A DNA stretch of 64,000 nucleotides. It comes from Echinococcus granulosus (lineage: Eukaryota > Platyhelminthes > Cestoda > Cyclophyllidea > Taeniidae). The translations under genes were made by a program, and so were the position numbers. Shown here in pieces: positions 38,945-50,792 of this stretch. Within the stretch, counting starts at the first letter, position 1. Each line of letters begins with the position of its first letter. The notes under the pieces were generated by a model, which did no database searches, had not been told where the DNA came from, and was given only the letters and a program-made list of their open reading frames with translations. Location of the stretch: assembly GCF_000524195.1 (NCBI RefSeq), contig NW_020170394.1:957845-1021844 (forward strand). Direction: 5' to 3'.

Positions 38945-41577
38945 TCATTTATACTTTATACCCCAATGAAACATCTTTTTCTAGTTTGTGTTTTCTTCAT
39001 TTTCTTCTTCCATGACAAAGTCCAATAACTAAGATCACCTTACTTATAGCGAAACTGGGAATAACTAGCATTAACTACTAAGCCTGTGAATGTAGGTGTG
39101 CCAGACCCACTATTCAGTAAGCACAGACAATATACTCAGTGCTTAGATTACATTATCATCTGAATGAACAAATGTTTATGCCCTCCTCATCAGTAGAATA
39201 GCACCACAGAAGCTCTTGGAAATAGTTCGAGTGCTACAAACGCTTGACACATTGGTAATACTATCAATTGCCAAAAAACGGGAATTGGAGAAAAGAAATT
39301 AGCATCAAACAGTCACTCACATCGGACGAAGGAATTAGTTTAAACAAATTAATCAGTCAGTCTACTAACCAAGGATTCTGAAGGCATACCGGCTACTACC
39401 TGATTTAATCTAACCATTTCATTCTGATACCATGACGGAGGGACCGATATTTCATTAAACAGCTCTGTGCTGATACACAAATCTAACGTATGAATCCCAT
39501 ATTTACAGCTTGCTCTCAAATTAGCAACTTCTTCCTCCAGCTTTTAAATAAAGTAACTTGAATGATTACAGGATGTTCAAGATCTGGCTCCAGCAGCATC
39601 TATAAATTAGCTGAAAAGGCAATAAATAGCCCTTGGTATAACCCAGGAGTGCTAATATGGGTGTTTCAGGCGTAACTCATCCGAGACTATCCCATTTCAA
39701 TTAGAACTATTTTCCTCCAAAGTCATGTGAACGCACCTACTCCGGCAAAATAAACGTTAAAGCGCACCCAACTGGCACGTTATAACTCTCAAGTAGTAAA
39801 ACTGGTGAATACAATGAGGCTATAATTCCCAATTTTTGGGTATTAGAGCAAGTAAATAAATCATATTTGTGCAATCAATATAAAATTTAAAAACAAAATC
39901 CTCTAAGTTGTTAGTTCCAAGCTGCTTTGTTTTGGCCCTTCCAGCGGCAGCCAAAAAGCGTCGCATTCACTGGTGCCGTCAGCAGGATTTTTGGTCCCAA
40001 ACCATCACTACAGTACCCTAATTCCTGCTTTGTAACAATTCAAAGCTATAAAATCAAAATTATCAGCTAGTTGATGTGTCTCGTGGAATTTCTCTAAAGT
40101 ACATCAGAAGAGCAGCAAAAAAAACGAGTTTCGCAAGAATATCGACACGCAGCAATGTCCCAGACCTCTGAGATTGAAAAAAAGGTTATGCGTAGCTAGG
40201 TGTGATAATAAAGTTCTCTCAGTGTAAAATAACCTTGGAGCCAGAATAAATGAGATAACAAAACATTTTGGCCTTAAATTTCCTTTAGAGCAAAGTGCAC
40301 GAGTTTGACGACATACACTGGCGGAGACTCAAGTATGTAACAGCTCGCTAACATCCGGACTGCATCAAATGTTAATTTTGAAAAATTCAGTGAATTTCAG
40401 AACATAATTACAAAAAACCTGTTAAATCACTGAAAAATGAATTCTTCGGAAAAGTGTTAGGTATAAGATCCAACAGTAAATGCACCGGATGAACGGACGA
40501 TCCGCCTACCCTTTGATAAATCCACCAAAAGGATGATTAAAGCCCATACGGGTATCCCACTAGAACTGGAGGCAATTCTTATAACTAAGCGGCCGATCGC
40601 ACTCTTTTTTTGCTGAGAGTCGACCAGTCTCGCAATAGGTCAAAAGTATCAAAATAAAACACGAGACCCAACATTTCAAGAACTAATGAAGGAGCCGACC
40701 GATTCCATTTGACCTAAGAACACGTTTTTTTATTTCTGCTGGTCCTCTGCGGCAGAGGAAAGGATTACGAGAGTGGACACCAAGGCACAAAGCAAACCAG
40801 CAAAACTGTGTTGTAATGGACTAAGATGGTCGTTATAGTTTATTTTAGCCGGGTAACTGAAAGATTTGAGGCAGGACGGTGAAGCAACGAAAGCAGTTGC
40901 GTTTATGCCGGTACTGGCTGTTAAGGCAAGCGGGACTACTGTCAATAATTGAAATGTGCCATCTTTAGCAAAATTCTTTGCCAGTTGGCCTAACGTAGAT
41001 CGACTAAACTGGGAAAACGTCAATATCTAGGAAGCGGTAATTGCGGCTGTGCTACCTTTGGCGTATTATCAATGCACGTAAAACTAGATCTGGCAATTCA
41101 GTCCAACCTTAATCAACATGTTTAATAGACACATTGACTTCAGATTGTAATTAAGAGGCTAAAATGGACTTTATAAGCAGAAGCAGGGTCGTCTACATTT
41201 AATGGATGGATTTTACCATCGAAATTAATTTTACTAGGGTTTATTAGGTATTTAAACCCTTGCTGTCGATTAAATATGTAAACATATGCTTAACAATATT
41301 CTATACTTCTGATTAAATTAGCCATTTACTCTATCACAGAAGCTGTTGGTAAATTGGTAATATAAAATTACCTGCAATTTACTTGTAAAAAGTGATTAGA
41401 AATTACCCGCTTTATTCTTAATAAAATCTTACATTATACCTTTTATTGATTCAGCCACTTTTCTTATTATGCCAGCGATTTAATCGTATTGCATGCCAAT
41501 ACCAGAAAAAGTAACATACAAAGCTAGCTGTCATGTTTTGATGCATTATATGAATGCGGGTTTAGCGACACGGTTGG

Positions 41578-41722
41578 CGGTCTCCGTAGGTTGTACTTCC
41601 CCTCTACGGCGGGCTTTCGGCTAGCACTCATAGCCTCCCAATTCCCATTTATGCTACTCTTGCTTATTGCGTCCTCGTGAAAGACTCAGATCTCCAAATT
41701 GGTGGCAACAATAATCAAACTC
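41578..41722 (+). repeat. Dispersed repeat Z, copy 1
   Basis: This is similar to the reverse complement of 50034-50160. Shared blocks are GGTCTCCGTAGGTTG, GTCCTCGTGAAAGACTCAGA and CCAAATTGGTGGCA. Confidence 0.7.
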
Positions 41723-42449
41723 AATCCAAAAAGACAGAAATCGTGATTTTCGCGGTTAAATTGTAAACTTCAGCTTAACAACGGAATGGTGCCTACCACC
41801 GATCGGTGAATCTGTGGTGACGCTTAACAGAAGGGTCAAGAAATGACAAGCACCTTTGCCAATTATACCAATCTCGTGTTCTGCAAGAATCCTATTACCA
41901 GCTGAAGCGACATCAGACTTTGATCTTACGTTTCTACTGGCTGAATGGAACAGAAATGAGCACCTGCGCAGCGCTGATTTGAGAGTAAGGTGGCAAAGGG
42001 GAGTGGATGGGCAACACTAGCTTAGCGAAACTTCATTATCGCTTGCATTTTGTTAATTGGCTCTGCCTTGAGACTTAGACCAGTTGGTTACCTTTCGACA
42101 AGCGATTGGTACACGAGGTATCCTCTTTATAAGGCATAGTCCAGTCTTGAGAAGTATGAACTCAGTGCTTTTCCCCTTCCTCGATATAGTTCACAAATCG
42201 AAAGAAATTTTAGGTATAGTGAAGTTGTTGAGTTGCACCAGAGAGTTTTCTCGCTTGCAGAAAATGAACTGACTGGCGTCTCTGGTCCGTGGTGGTTCTT
42301 GAGGCTCTGACTACCGTTTGATAATCGACGAAGGTGGTTGACCAAGGGGAGCGCCGTGGACGCCGCTCAAAAGAAGGGCGGACGGAGTGATTTATTACTT
42401 TGTTTAGCTGTTGGTTTAACTACACGGACACTTCAGTCGCCGCGGGTTG

Positions 42450-42496
42450 AGCTTTTGCTCGGCGGTATGGTCTTAGGGCCATGCTAATAGCCTTCT
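42450..42496 (+). repeat. Dispersed repeat X, copy 3 (partial)
   Basis: Matches the middle of repeat X through GGTCTTAGGGCCATGCTAAT and AGCC. It is more diverged than the other two copies and lies immediately before repeat W. Confidence 0.45.
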
Positions 42497-42507
42497 AGTG
42501 ATGATTT

Positions 42508-42865
42508 GAAATGGGTCATTTTGCACGTTTAAGCACTGTCAACGCAGTTCCGTTTTGATAAATGTACTCCCGTCCCCTTTCCATAAAGTACCTAAAAACC
42601 GCGATACCGTAGTTATTATTAATTTCAGTTAATTTGGTATCCGAAGGCTAAATGGAATTCACACAATCTCGACAACCGCACAAAGTAGAACCACCTCTTA
42701 CTGCAGACGCTTTTTGGTTACCCCGCAAATAAAATTTTGCAGCTTCATTATGTCATTCAGGTCGCAATCGGTGCAGCCGAACTTTCACCGCTGTGGGGAA
42801 TAAGTGAGGCATGGCGGTTTTTCGTACCTATTTAGCACACACCATATGTAAGTGTAGAGACGTTA
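42508..42865 (+). repeat. Dispersed repeat W, longer copy
   Basis: The ends of this segment (42508-42548 and 42793-42865) match 49680-49790, where they are directly joined. The 244 bases between them are missing in the other copy. Similarity continues weakly beyond 42865. Confidence 0.7.
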
Positions 42866-44082
42866 TTTTCTAATAAACCACGCAATTAACCTTCACAAGA
42901 AAATGTATTTAACAAGGTTGTGGAACTAGAGCCTTTCATATTATAATGACTTGTTGCGAACTCGGGAAAATCTTGTGGCTCTACACTAACGAACAAGATA
43001 TGTTTTCTAATGCCGGTTGATTTTTTGTTAGTACTTTCCATTGCAAAAGTTCTTCCTATGTTTCCGTTTCAAACGTTAAAATAAATTGCTTTGTGTCCGG
43101 GCGTTAGGTTTTATTATCTAGGAGGTTGCCTGTGTGAAGCAGTTGGTAATTTGAATCACCTCAACTCATGATGCGCAATGTATTGTAAGCATATAACCAG
43201 CACTTTGCACTATAATTTCGCATAATTTGTTTTGATTTTTCTTCTATTTCATAACAAAATTACGCAAAGCACGAGCCGATGTTCAAGAGGCTTTGATCAG
43301 CATGCAATACGGTTACTTTTTCAGCAAACTTGGCAATATAGCTGTGAGAGATAGCGGTATTTTTCTATCCTTTAGCTCTTACACACGCACAACTGTGTTA
43401 TTGCCTATCAAATATTTATTAATATTTGTATGCCTATTTAAAGGCCACTTTTAATTGATTGAATGTCTTGGAGAGGGATGTAATGCGAACATGCGCGTTG
43501 CCTAAGCGATCTCTCTCGGCATTTGAATGCAACTGTTCTCGTAATAAACCTGAAGTACAGGGGATTGGTCAGTATTGTAAATTTTGCCTTGTATATAAAA
43601 TTAAATCCGACTTTTTTTTGCAAAGTTAGATGCTGCTGACGACAGTTTTCATTAGTTTTGACATTAAATATGCTTTTCCGGTTCAGCCGTTGGATGACTT
43701 TCCATATTGCCGGCTCGCAATAAACGGGGAATCCTGTTGAGCATATTCTCTTGATGGGTTTTCTTAAAATCCAGATCATGGATTCGAAACGAAAAAGTGA
43801 TTCCATGAGTTTGTAATGGCTGCATTCATTGGATGAAACAGTGAGGTCTGATAGCAGTAGAAACTATTAGCATTCTTTAAGTCCTTTTCAGTTAATAACA
43901 TACCAGTTATGGGTTTGAGTTTATTTACTGGAGAATTCGGTGTCAACTGTCACATATGTCGGGTAATGAAGTAATTGTAATAGCTCTAAAAGGGCTCTTA
44001 GAACAGCGGTGTACGATATGTTATGAACTGGAAAGAAAATTAGAAGAATTTTAAGTTGACCAGCATTTGGTAATAAAAGCCA

Positions 44083-44544
44083 CTACCTTCGAGAAAAGCA
44101 GCCCGCGGTGAAGTATTCAAATACACCATAATTGAATATAAACACACGAGGGCGTCTCAAGAAAAAGGCCTTCTTGAGGCGCGGTGGTGAAACATTTTGT
44201 GAGCTTTGATTTCCAGAGCTTGGTTCTAAAACAAGGCATCGTATTCCTACACTGGTAGCGTAATTTAGTGTACAACGCGCGATCTCCTCCTTGAGGTGCC
44301 ATTTGGTCATTCTGATCACTTTCATAGAGAAAATGGGGTGGTTTCTGTTAAAAATGTACTGATAACTTGGAGTCACGCCCTTATTGAAAAACTTACGTAA
44401 TTGATATGTCACGCTGGCTCCGGTTAGCCAGCGCCTAGTAGCATCAGCAAATTGAAGATCTTTGTTATGCAAAGCCTCTTCATAACTCACTTCGCATTGT
44501 AACTCAGCAGTGCGAGCATGAGAATAGCGCGTTTTTAATGCCAA
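44083..44544 (-). CDS. Open reading frame of 153 codons, unsupported
   Basis: This is the longest unexplained open frame in the 38.9-48.7 kb region. It has no domain, signal peptide or membrane segment that I can recognise, and the sequence is moderately basic. It lies among repeats and could be a fragment of a mobile element or a chance open frame. It is on the strand of the PDZ gene, but I see no splice evidence joining them. Confidence 0.12.
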   Translation of the reverse strand: MALKTRYSHARTAELQCEVSYEEALHNKDLQFADATRRWLTGASVTYQLRKFFNKGVTPSYQYIFNRNHPIFSMKVIRMTKWHLKEEIARCTLNYATSVGIRCLVLEPSSGNQSSQNVSPPRLKKAFFLRRPRVFIFNYGVFEYFTAGCFSRR

Positions 44545-46380
44545 CTAACCTCATGACAAGGTTAAGTCACCACATTAACCACGTTTTAAACGGATTTTTC
44601 ATTATACCCAAGTGCAGTTCAAATTCTGCTACCCATGAGCCTGCTTAAACCAACGAAAGTTGAACCCTCATTCAAAGCTTGCTTTCATCAATTACAGTTT
44701 ATCCCTATCTTTTAAACAGTCTTGAATAAACTTATGTAAAGTATTTTAAAAGATGCCCAAGAAGTTCTACTCCCATAATGGGGAATTGGTCTCGAAAGGA
44801 TGAGCATGTGGCAAAAATGCTCAGTTAGGGAACAGCCGGGAAAAGCAAATTTGCGTTTGAAATTCACCATGTTCTCGGTAAAAATAATGAAATGCTCGGA
44901 TATGGCTGTGCTGCCAGTAATACGGAGTGCTTGACCCACAAGTCAGTGATTAATAGGGAAGACGGTCAACACTGACTGTTTTGACTCATTCCAATTCTCT
45001 CTGCCTCCTAAATGTCACATCTTTGACTATTGAAATGTTCCAGCATCAAAGAAGTGCATCAATCTTTTATTCATTACATCGTCACCACGTTCCGATGAAG
45101 CTTTTCCATGACAAAGCGCCTTATTGAAAGATCCAGACTTTACTGAAATAGGCACTATGTCGCTAATGAGAAGTGACTTGATATTAGTTACAAAAATATT
45201 AAAAATCATCCAAGGAGTTGTACTGGATAATTATTCATAAGTACTAGATTGCGGCCGGTGAACATCATGAATAAGAAAGTTTCTTACCAGTGGTAGTGTA
45301 TAAATAGCCTACTTATCTCACTTTCCCACCTTTGTGTTGCATAATAAGTAATCTTTAGTATCAAAATGGAAATGCGAGTGCCAATTTTTCAATTTACCAC
45401 TGTTTTAATGATATTTTTATCACAAAGTCAGGCTTTGGCTACTACATTACCTGTATGGACCACTGTTGGATGTTGATGAAAATCTTATGGACAGTTTTCG
45501 AACTCATAAGTGAAAATTGGGATAAAGACAAACCAGATGCACGTCACGCATCCTACTAAGCACCATAAAGCAACGCCATCCATCTACTGGTATGTTACTT
45601 ACTTTGCCTAACCCCACTTCTGAAATAAGATGATCTTCGCTTTCTTGGGTCATATTTTGGATGCAAAATCTGACTAGTACATTTAATTGTGCAAGTGAAA
45701 TTAATCGTAATCGCGATACGTACTCTCAAATAATATTGTGCTTTTTAAGACGATAATATGGGATTCATGTAATGGGAAATGCATCTAAAAAGCAATGAAT
45801 AGCCAATGGGCTGGGGTAGGAAATAGGCCTCTGCTTATATTTATTTCGGCCGAATAATAATCACTTGCGATTAAGTAGAATTTCAGATGCGTCGGTAAGG
45901 AAACCAGTGACGCAAAGTTCTACCCACTTTTCAACTAAGGTACAATGTGTGCTAGGCAGTTCAAAATCCTTGAGTATTTACGCCAGTTGATTGAAATTTC
46001 TGTGATTTGAAATAAATATGCCAGGAATAAAGGAAGGCTTACATGGATTTATTTAACAGTCACTACAGTGCTGTGGTACTATTATAGTTAGGAACTTTAA
46101 TTCAACCATAGCTTCAATTCAAAATTTGTAACTCAGTAATGGCTTTAAAAGAACCTTTTCTCATTGCAATCGAGTCATGGAAATAACCGGAACATTGTCA
46201 CAATTCAGTGAACCTACCAAATATGGCTTTTTTAAATGTTCAGACACAATATTGTAATGATTTGGTCATTTGTCTAACTCTTCGTTTTCCTTTGTGGGTT
46301 CCACCTTTGTGCTTCCCTTTGGTGACATTGTCTTCAGATCATGCCGGTAGTCCACCTCCAGATCTTCTGCATGTCTAGAG

Positions 46381-46431
46381 TACATATTCTCCCTGAATAT
46401 TACGTCTTCTTTCGTCTTCAGGGAAGTCTCG
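46381..46431 (+). repeat. Solo copy of the fold-back arm
   Basis: Matches the left arm of the fold-back repeat at 1551-1605 (TACATATTCT, GTCTTCTTTC and TTCAGGGAAGTCTCG blocks). No partner arm was seen nearby. Confidence 0.6.
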
Positions 46432-48675
46432 TTGCCCTAAAATACTGAAGTAACTTATTTTTATTTTTTCCAGCGTTTTTAAAGTTGGATCTGCCATTTC
46501 TGTACTGTTTTATTTATTTTCTCATAGAAAATCGGAGCAAGTCATTTCCTTTGTCAGGCCTAAGGAACGCGTTAGGTCTCGTAACTATGTGCCAACTCCT
46601 CAATCAAAATTACTTAAGAAGAAGTGTGTCGAGGACTGATTTTCTTGCTACTAAGACGCTTCAGACGGGTGTTCTTTGAAACTCGAAATATTTTCCTCCC
46701 TTATGCATCAGTGGGATTCCAATTACTATGTGTTTCGCTTTGTTTGCTGTTGTTGTGTAAAAATTGTTTGCGGAGTGAGTTGGCAGGATATGTTAGCCTA
46801 ACGCCGACACCCTTTTACGCTTTCACGCAGACGCTGCATTGCGTATTCGTTATTACTTCACAGCAAGCAATTGCCAAATATATGCGCTTTTGCCAGACTA
46901 TTTTCCATTCAAAGTTGCTTTTTTATATAAAGAAAAATGTCATATCCCTTGGACTGGGTAGGAGCATAAAAGTTGCTGATTCTCAAAATCAGCAAAGTGT
47001 TTAAAATGGCAAGTTCAGGCTCGCCAATCCAAGTGCCCATAACAGGGGTGGGAAAACTAACTGGTAACATAGTGGAGTAAGCAGTGTTAAACACATTCAC
47101 CTGTAATTTAGTTTCGTCAAAGATATCATATTAGTCGCGGCTGGATAAGCTTCAGAAGCGGGGCGTAAATTCAACTTCCTTCTTCTTGTCTCAGCTTGAA
47201 GAAAGAAATTTCAGTCTTGACTTGGCTTTTGTGACCGTTTTATGCAGACCAGCAGAAGATTAACCACAACAGAGATCACAACGCTCTTTTCTTATACGTT
47301 TGAAAAGGAGTTTATGTTTAATCCCTTTTGAAACATTCTTTAATGGATGAATACCACCGGATTTTTATTGAAATACACCAAAATTACAAATTATTATCCA
47401 ACAAATATTACATTTACTCCACATATTTTGCGCATTTTGTATAAAAGCAATCAAAGTTCTGAATTTGGTCAATTTATAAGGACGACAAGAGATCTAGTCT
47501 TTGTTTGTTTAGCATTGCAGCTGTCTCGGCGTCGCAGTTGAGAAGGGATTTCGAAATGGTATCGGATGCCATTTTCTCACGAATCATCTATCAAGCGAAA
47601 AAGACATGGTCACATTATCAGCCATCTTAAAATGTATGCTTATACAATTCCATCATTTTAATTGAACTTCGCCTCCAACACGGAAATTCCGTTTAACAGC
47701 GTGCCCTCGTGCGCGTTTCACGGGGTCGAAACTTGAGGTATGGAAACATGTCCGACAAGAAACTAAGAGTGGAAGGCGTCAACTTGGAAGTCAGCGCAAT
47801 ATAAAGGTAAATTTCTTTAATTCCCCAAATGGTTTAGCCAATTATACGTCTCAATATCGAACAAATATTAGGCATATACAATTAAGTTGCACCTTCGCAG
47901 TTCTAGCCTCTATTACGCACCTATGCAATTTATTCCCGAACGGTTCTGCTTTTAATTTCAGTTGCTTTAAGAGTAGAATCCTATTTTACTCGCTGGTAAG
48001 CATTATACAATAGCACAGGTTGCAGAAAATACCATTGTTTAACAGTCTACGGAATCGCGGTATCGAAATTTTGCCAAATCATCCGATTAAAGGAAAAGAA
48101 TAACTGGAGTATTATGCTCTATGATAGATTACATTAAGTTGCATTCATAATGCTATTCAAGATTGGTAAAAGTATGGCCTATGAGAGACATTAAGAGTAC
48201 ATTTATGGACCCATTTATCTTAACATCAAACGATACGGGAATTTAGGGCTTAACTTTACTAGCATGGGTTTTCATTCACGGTCGATTTCGTACATAAAAC
48301 ATCATGGAGCATGATTATAAGTGGACGAATATTACATGAAATTACAGAACTAACAAAATAGGGTTGCGTAAGAAATATTTATCTCACTGGAGTTTCGATT
48401 TTTCATTAGGAACTAATGTTACATGCCAATTGAAAATAGATGCAGATGCTACCTGCAAGCCATTTTGCTAATCTCGACAGTACTAAGGCGCGCATGCAGG
48501 CAAATCGAATTCGTCTTTAGCCGGAGACCGGAAGCAATAACAACCTGCGCTATTTTACCCGATTACTAGAAAAGTATGCCATCCATTCTACCGTCATTTC
48601 ACATAATTTTCTGCATTTTTTGCCCTTATTTATGTTTCAACTTTTACACAAATGGAAATCCTCATAAATACTTAC

Positions 48676-49091
48676 ACGTGTCGTATCATCACGTTCCCTC
48701 CGTCCGTTGACGATCTGTGCAAAACACGTTTTGGAGGACAACTCCACTCCGCGTCTCTTTAGCACTTTCTTTTCATACGGCTGGAGGAGCATCAGAACTA
48801 CCTTTTGGGGATCTCGTTTGATTTCTTGCACCACTCCATCATAAGTCATGGAGCCTGCGGGAGGTAAATAGTTCCTAGTTGAAAAATGAAGTTCTTACTC
48901 GTCAGATGACCGTTCACTTCAATAACACAGTCATTTGCCATGATTCCAGCAGCCTCCGCGGGCAGGCCAGCCTCCACAGACTTGATGCAGAATTCCTTCT
49001 TCGATTTGTCTTCCCTCAAAACAAATCCATATCCATTGGTACTCTGCCACCTGTACAGATGTACAATTCGAGCACTTGGAAGGGACTCCAT
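48676..49091 (-). CDS. PDZ-domain scaffold protein, NHERF-like, 5' part
   Basis: Two minus-strand exons, 49091-48899 and 48854-48676, are joined in phase across a 44-base intron (GTAAGA to CCGCAG). They encode about 124 residues starting MESLPSARIVHLYRW. One PDZ domain spans about residues 7-90. It has a carboxylate-binding loop NGYGFVL, the helix-turn PAEAAGIMANDCVIEVNGH, and the second helix MTYDGVVQEI. An N-terminal PDZ with a YGF loop resembles NHERF/PDZK1 proteins, which anchor membrane transporters and receptors to the cortex. The last donor (CGT then GTAAGT) implies further exons to the left that I could not find. The start is the first ATG ahead of the domain, and upstream exons are possible. 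Confidence 0.8.
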
Positions 49092-49679
49092 TAACGCTGT
49101 AGCGGAACTTTGCAGTAGTCGTGTATTCAACATTAATGCATTTTATATTGATGCATACCCAATTGGCATTGGTAAGTTAGGGATGTGTGAGAGGAGAGGT
49201 AGGCGTGCAATTGGCGGCAAACCACTCAAAGATGGGGCTGTGGTTGGCGTGCCTTCTGCGGCAGTTTGAAATTGATCGAATAGCACTGCCACACTCATCC
49301 ACACCCTCCACTTTAAAGCAGTTATTGCTCCGAGTCACTCAGACGATAAGCAAAAGAATGCTGCTTCTTTGATTTAGATTTTTTTCTTAGAAATGCTCTC
49401 ACCATAGTACTAGTAAAGATACTCCCACCCACGACCGGTGTTTAAACGGACTGCACTATTAGTAAATAGAAGCCAAAAGCTTGTCTTGTTACCCTGCATC
49501 GATTACACCGAGTCAGAATTGGCAAGGCCCATCTAAACACGTGCAAACCATGCAGAATTTGGATGACTGTACTTACTGTACTTTCAATGCAAGTAGTGTG
49601 TTAGCTGATGATCGAAAATACTGATGCTGCTTATACCAACAAAACTGAGCGTAGTATTAGCGTATCAGCTATACACACT

Positions 49680-49790
49680 GAAATGGGTCATTTCGCACGT
49701 TTAAGCATTGTCAACGCAGTGGGGAATAAGTGAGGCATGATACCTATTTAGCAAGCACTTTATGTAAGGCGAAAACGTCCTTCTCCAAGA
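49680..49790 (+). repeat. Dispersed repeat W, internally deleted copy
   Basis: GAAATGGGTCATTTCGCACG... is joined to GGGGAATAAGTGAGGCATG at a point where the copy at 42508-42865 has 244 extra bases. A two-base GT is shared at both edges of the missing segment. Confidence 0.75.
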
Positions 49791-50033
49791 AATGATTAAA
49801 GAAGTTTGTGAAAGTGGGACCAAAGACCAGAGTACTTTCTTCAAGTAGAAAATGGTAGAAAGGACAGATGAGAAGCGCCCTAGTTAAGACCTTGAATTTA
49901 CGCGTTTTTGAGTGGATTAACGATGTGAAGCCACACTCAACAATCATTCACTTGAACTGAGTAACTATATTACTGGGGCATTCTAAGCATAGGCATTGAG
50001 CAATTCATTTAGGTCGACTTCTGACTTTTTACA

Positions 50034-50160
50034 TTGAGATTGATTGTTGCTGCCACCAATTTGGCGTTCTGAGTCTTTCGTGAGGACACGACAATCCAGA
50101 ATAGCACAAAGGAGGACTGGGAGACTATCAGCGCCGTCCGAAGTTCAACCTACGGAGACC
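50034..50160 (-). repeat. Dispersed repeat Z, copy 2 (inverted)
   Basis: The reverse complement matches 41578-41722, ending in the shared GGTCTCCGTAGGTTG. It sits about 240 bases after repeat W. Confidence 0.7.
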
Positions 50161-50792
50161 AAACACCCTTGTAGCTAAACACACAGTCGATTACAATAAC
50201 ATGGAATGACAATGGTTTGATTCTGTCATTTTACATATTCGCTAACATCTTGAGTTTTACTAATTGTACTCGGTAAGGCCTACTGCAATATCCGGTTGAC
50301 ATTAGTTTCTTCCATTTGCTGAAAAAATGTACTGCTATTTTTTACACTGCTCTTAAAAACTTGATGTAGCGAAAATGGTATTGCTTGAGAATATTTTTGA
50401 AATAGTGCTTTCCTAATCAATAGGCGCATATTATCACTACCCTTTTTATTTCGTGTAATTGCTTTGTTTTGCATAAAAACCAAATTATTTAAAATATCGG
50501 GCTTATTTCCACCAATTTTCTATATATTATTGCATGTGATGGCAACCAAATAACGGCGTATTTTGATGACAATGGCTCTAATAAATAAGTGACCAATGGA
50601 AAGTTGCGGCTCGCCACCATTATTATCTGTTTGTGAAAACTTGGATTTTCGATTTGCAAAATCAGTTTTCCACAGTTAATAATCTGTGTACTAGGTGTTC
50701 AACCTCTGCAAGTGCTGCCGTGCTATTTAATTCTTGATTTTTGCATTTAGCTTTGTTTTCTGTTGAGACGTCAATGATTTAGTTCTGTCGAA

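Larger units (their letters stand above)
38945..48675. other. Large region without a recognised gene
   Basis: I recognise no coding domain on either strand. The region contains repeat blocks at 41578-41722, 42450-42496, 42508-42865 and 46381-46431. Because the PDZ gene is transcribed leftward from 49091, its remaining exons should lie here, but none could be identified by similarity. Several 60-150-codon open frames exist without splice or family support. Confidence 0.5.
49092..50792. other. Shared upstream region of the PDZ gene and RAD54L2
   Basis: The two genes are divergent, with start codons 1.7 kb apart, so this stretch should hold both promoters. It also holds repeat W (49680-49790) and an inverted copy of repeat Z (50034-50160). 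No convincing additional exon was seen. Confidence 0.55.

Noticed and set aside
43438..43806. 122-codon minus-strand open frame
   Set aside because: No domain, splice context or similarity was recognised, and chance open frames of this size are expected in a window this long.
46624..47004. 126-codon plus-strand open frame with hydrophobic stretches
   Set aside because: Its hydrophobicity follows T-rich composition, and there is no family match or splice support.
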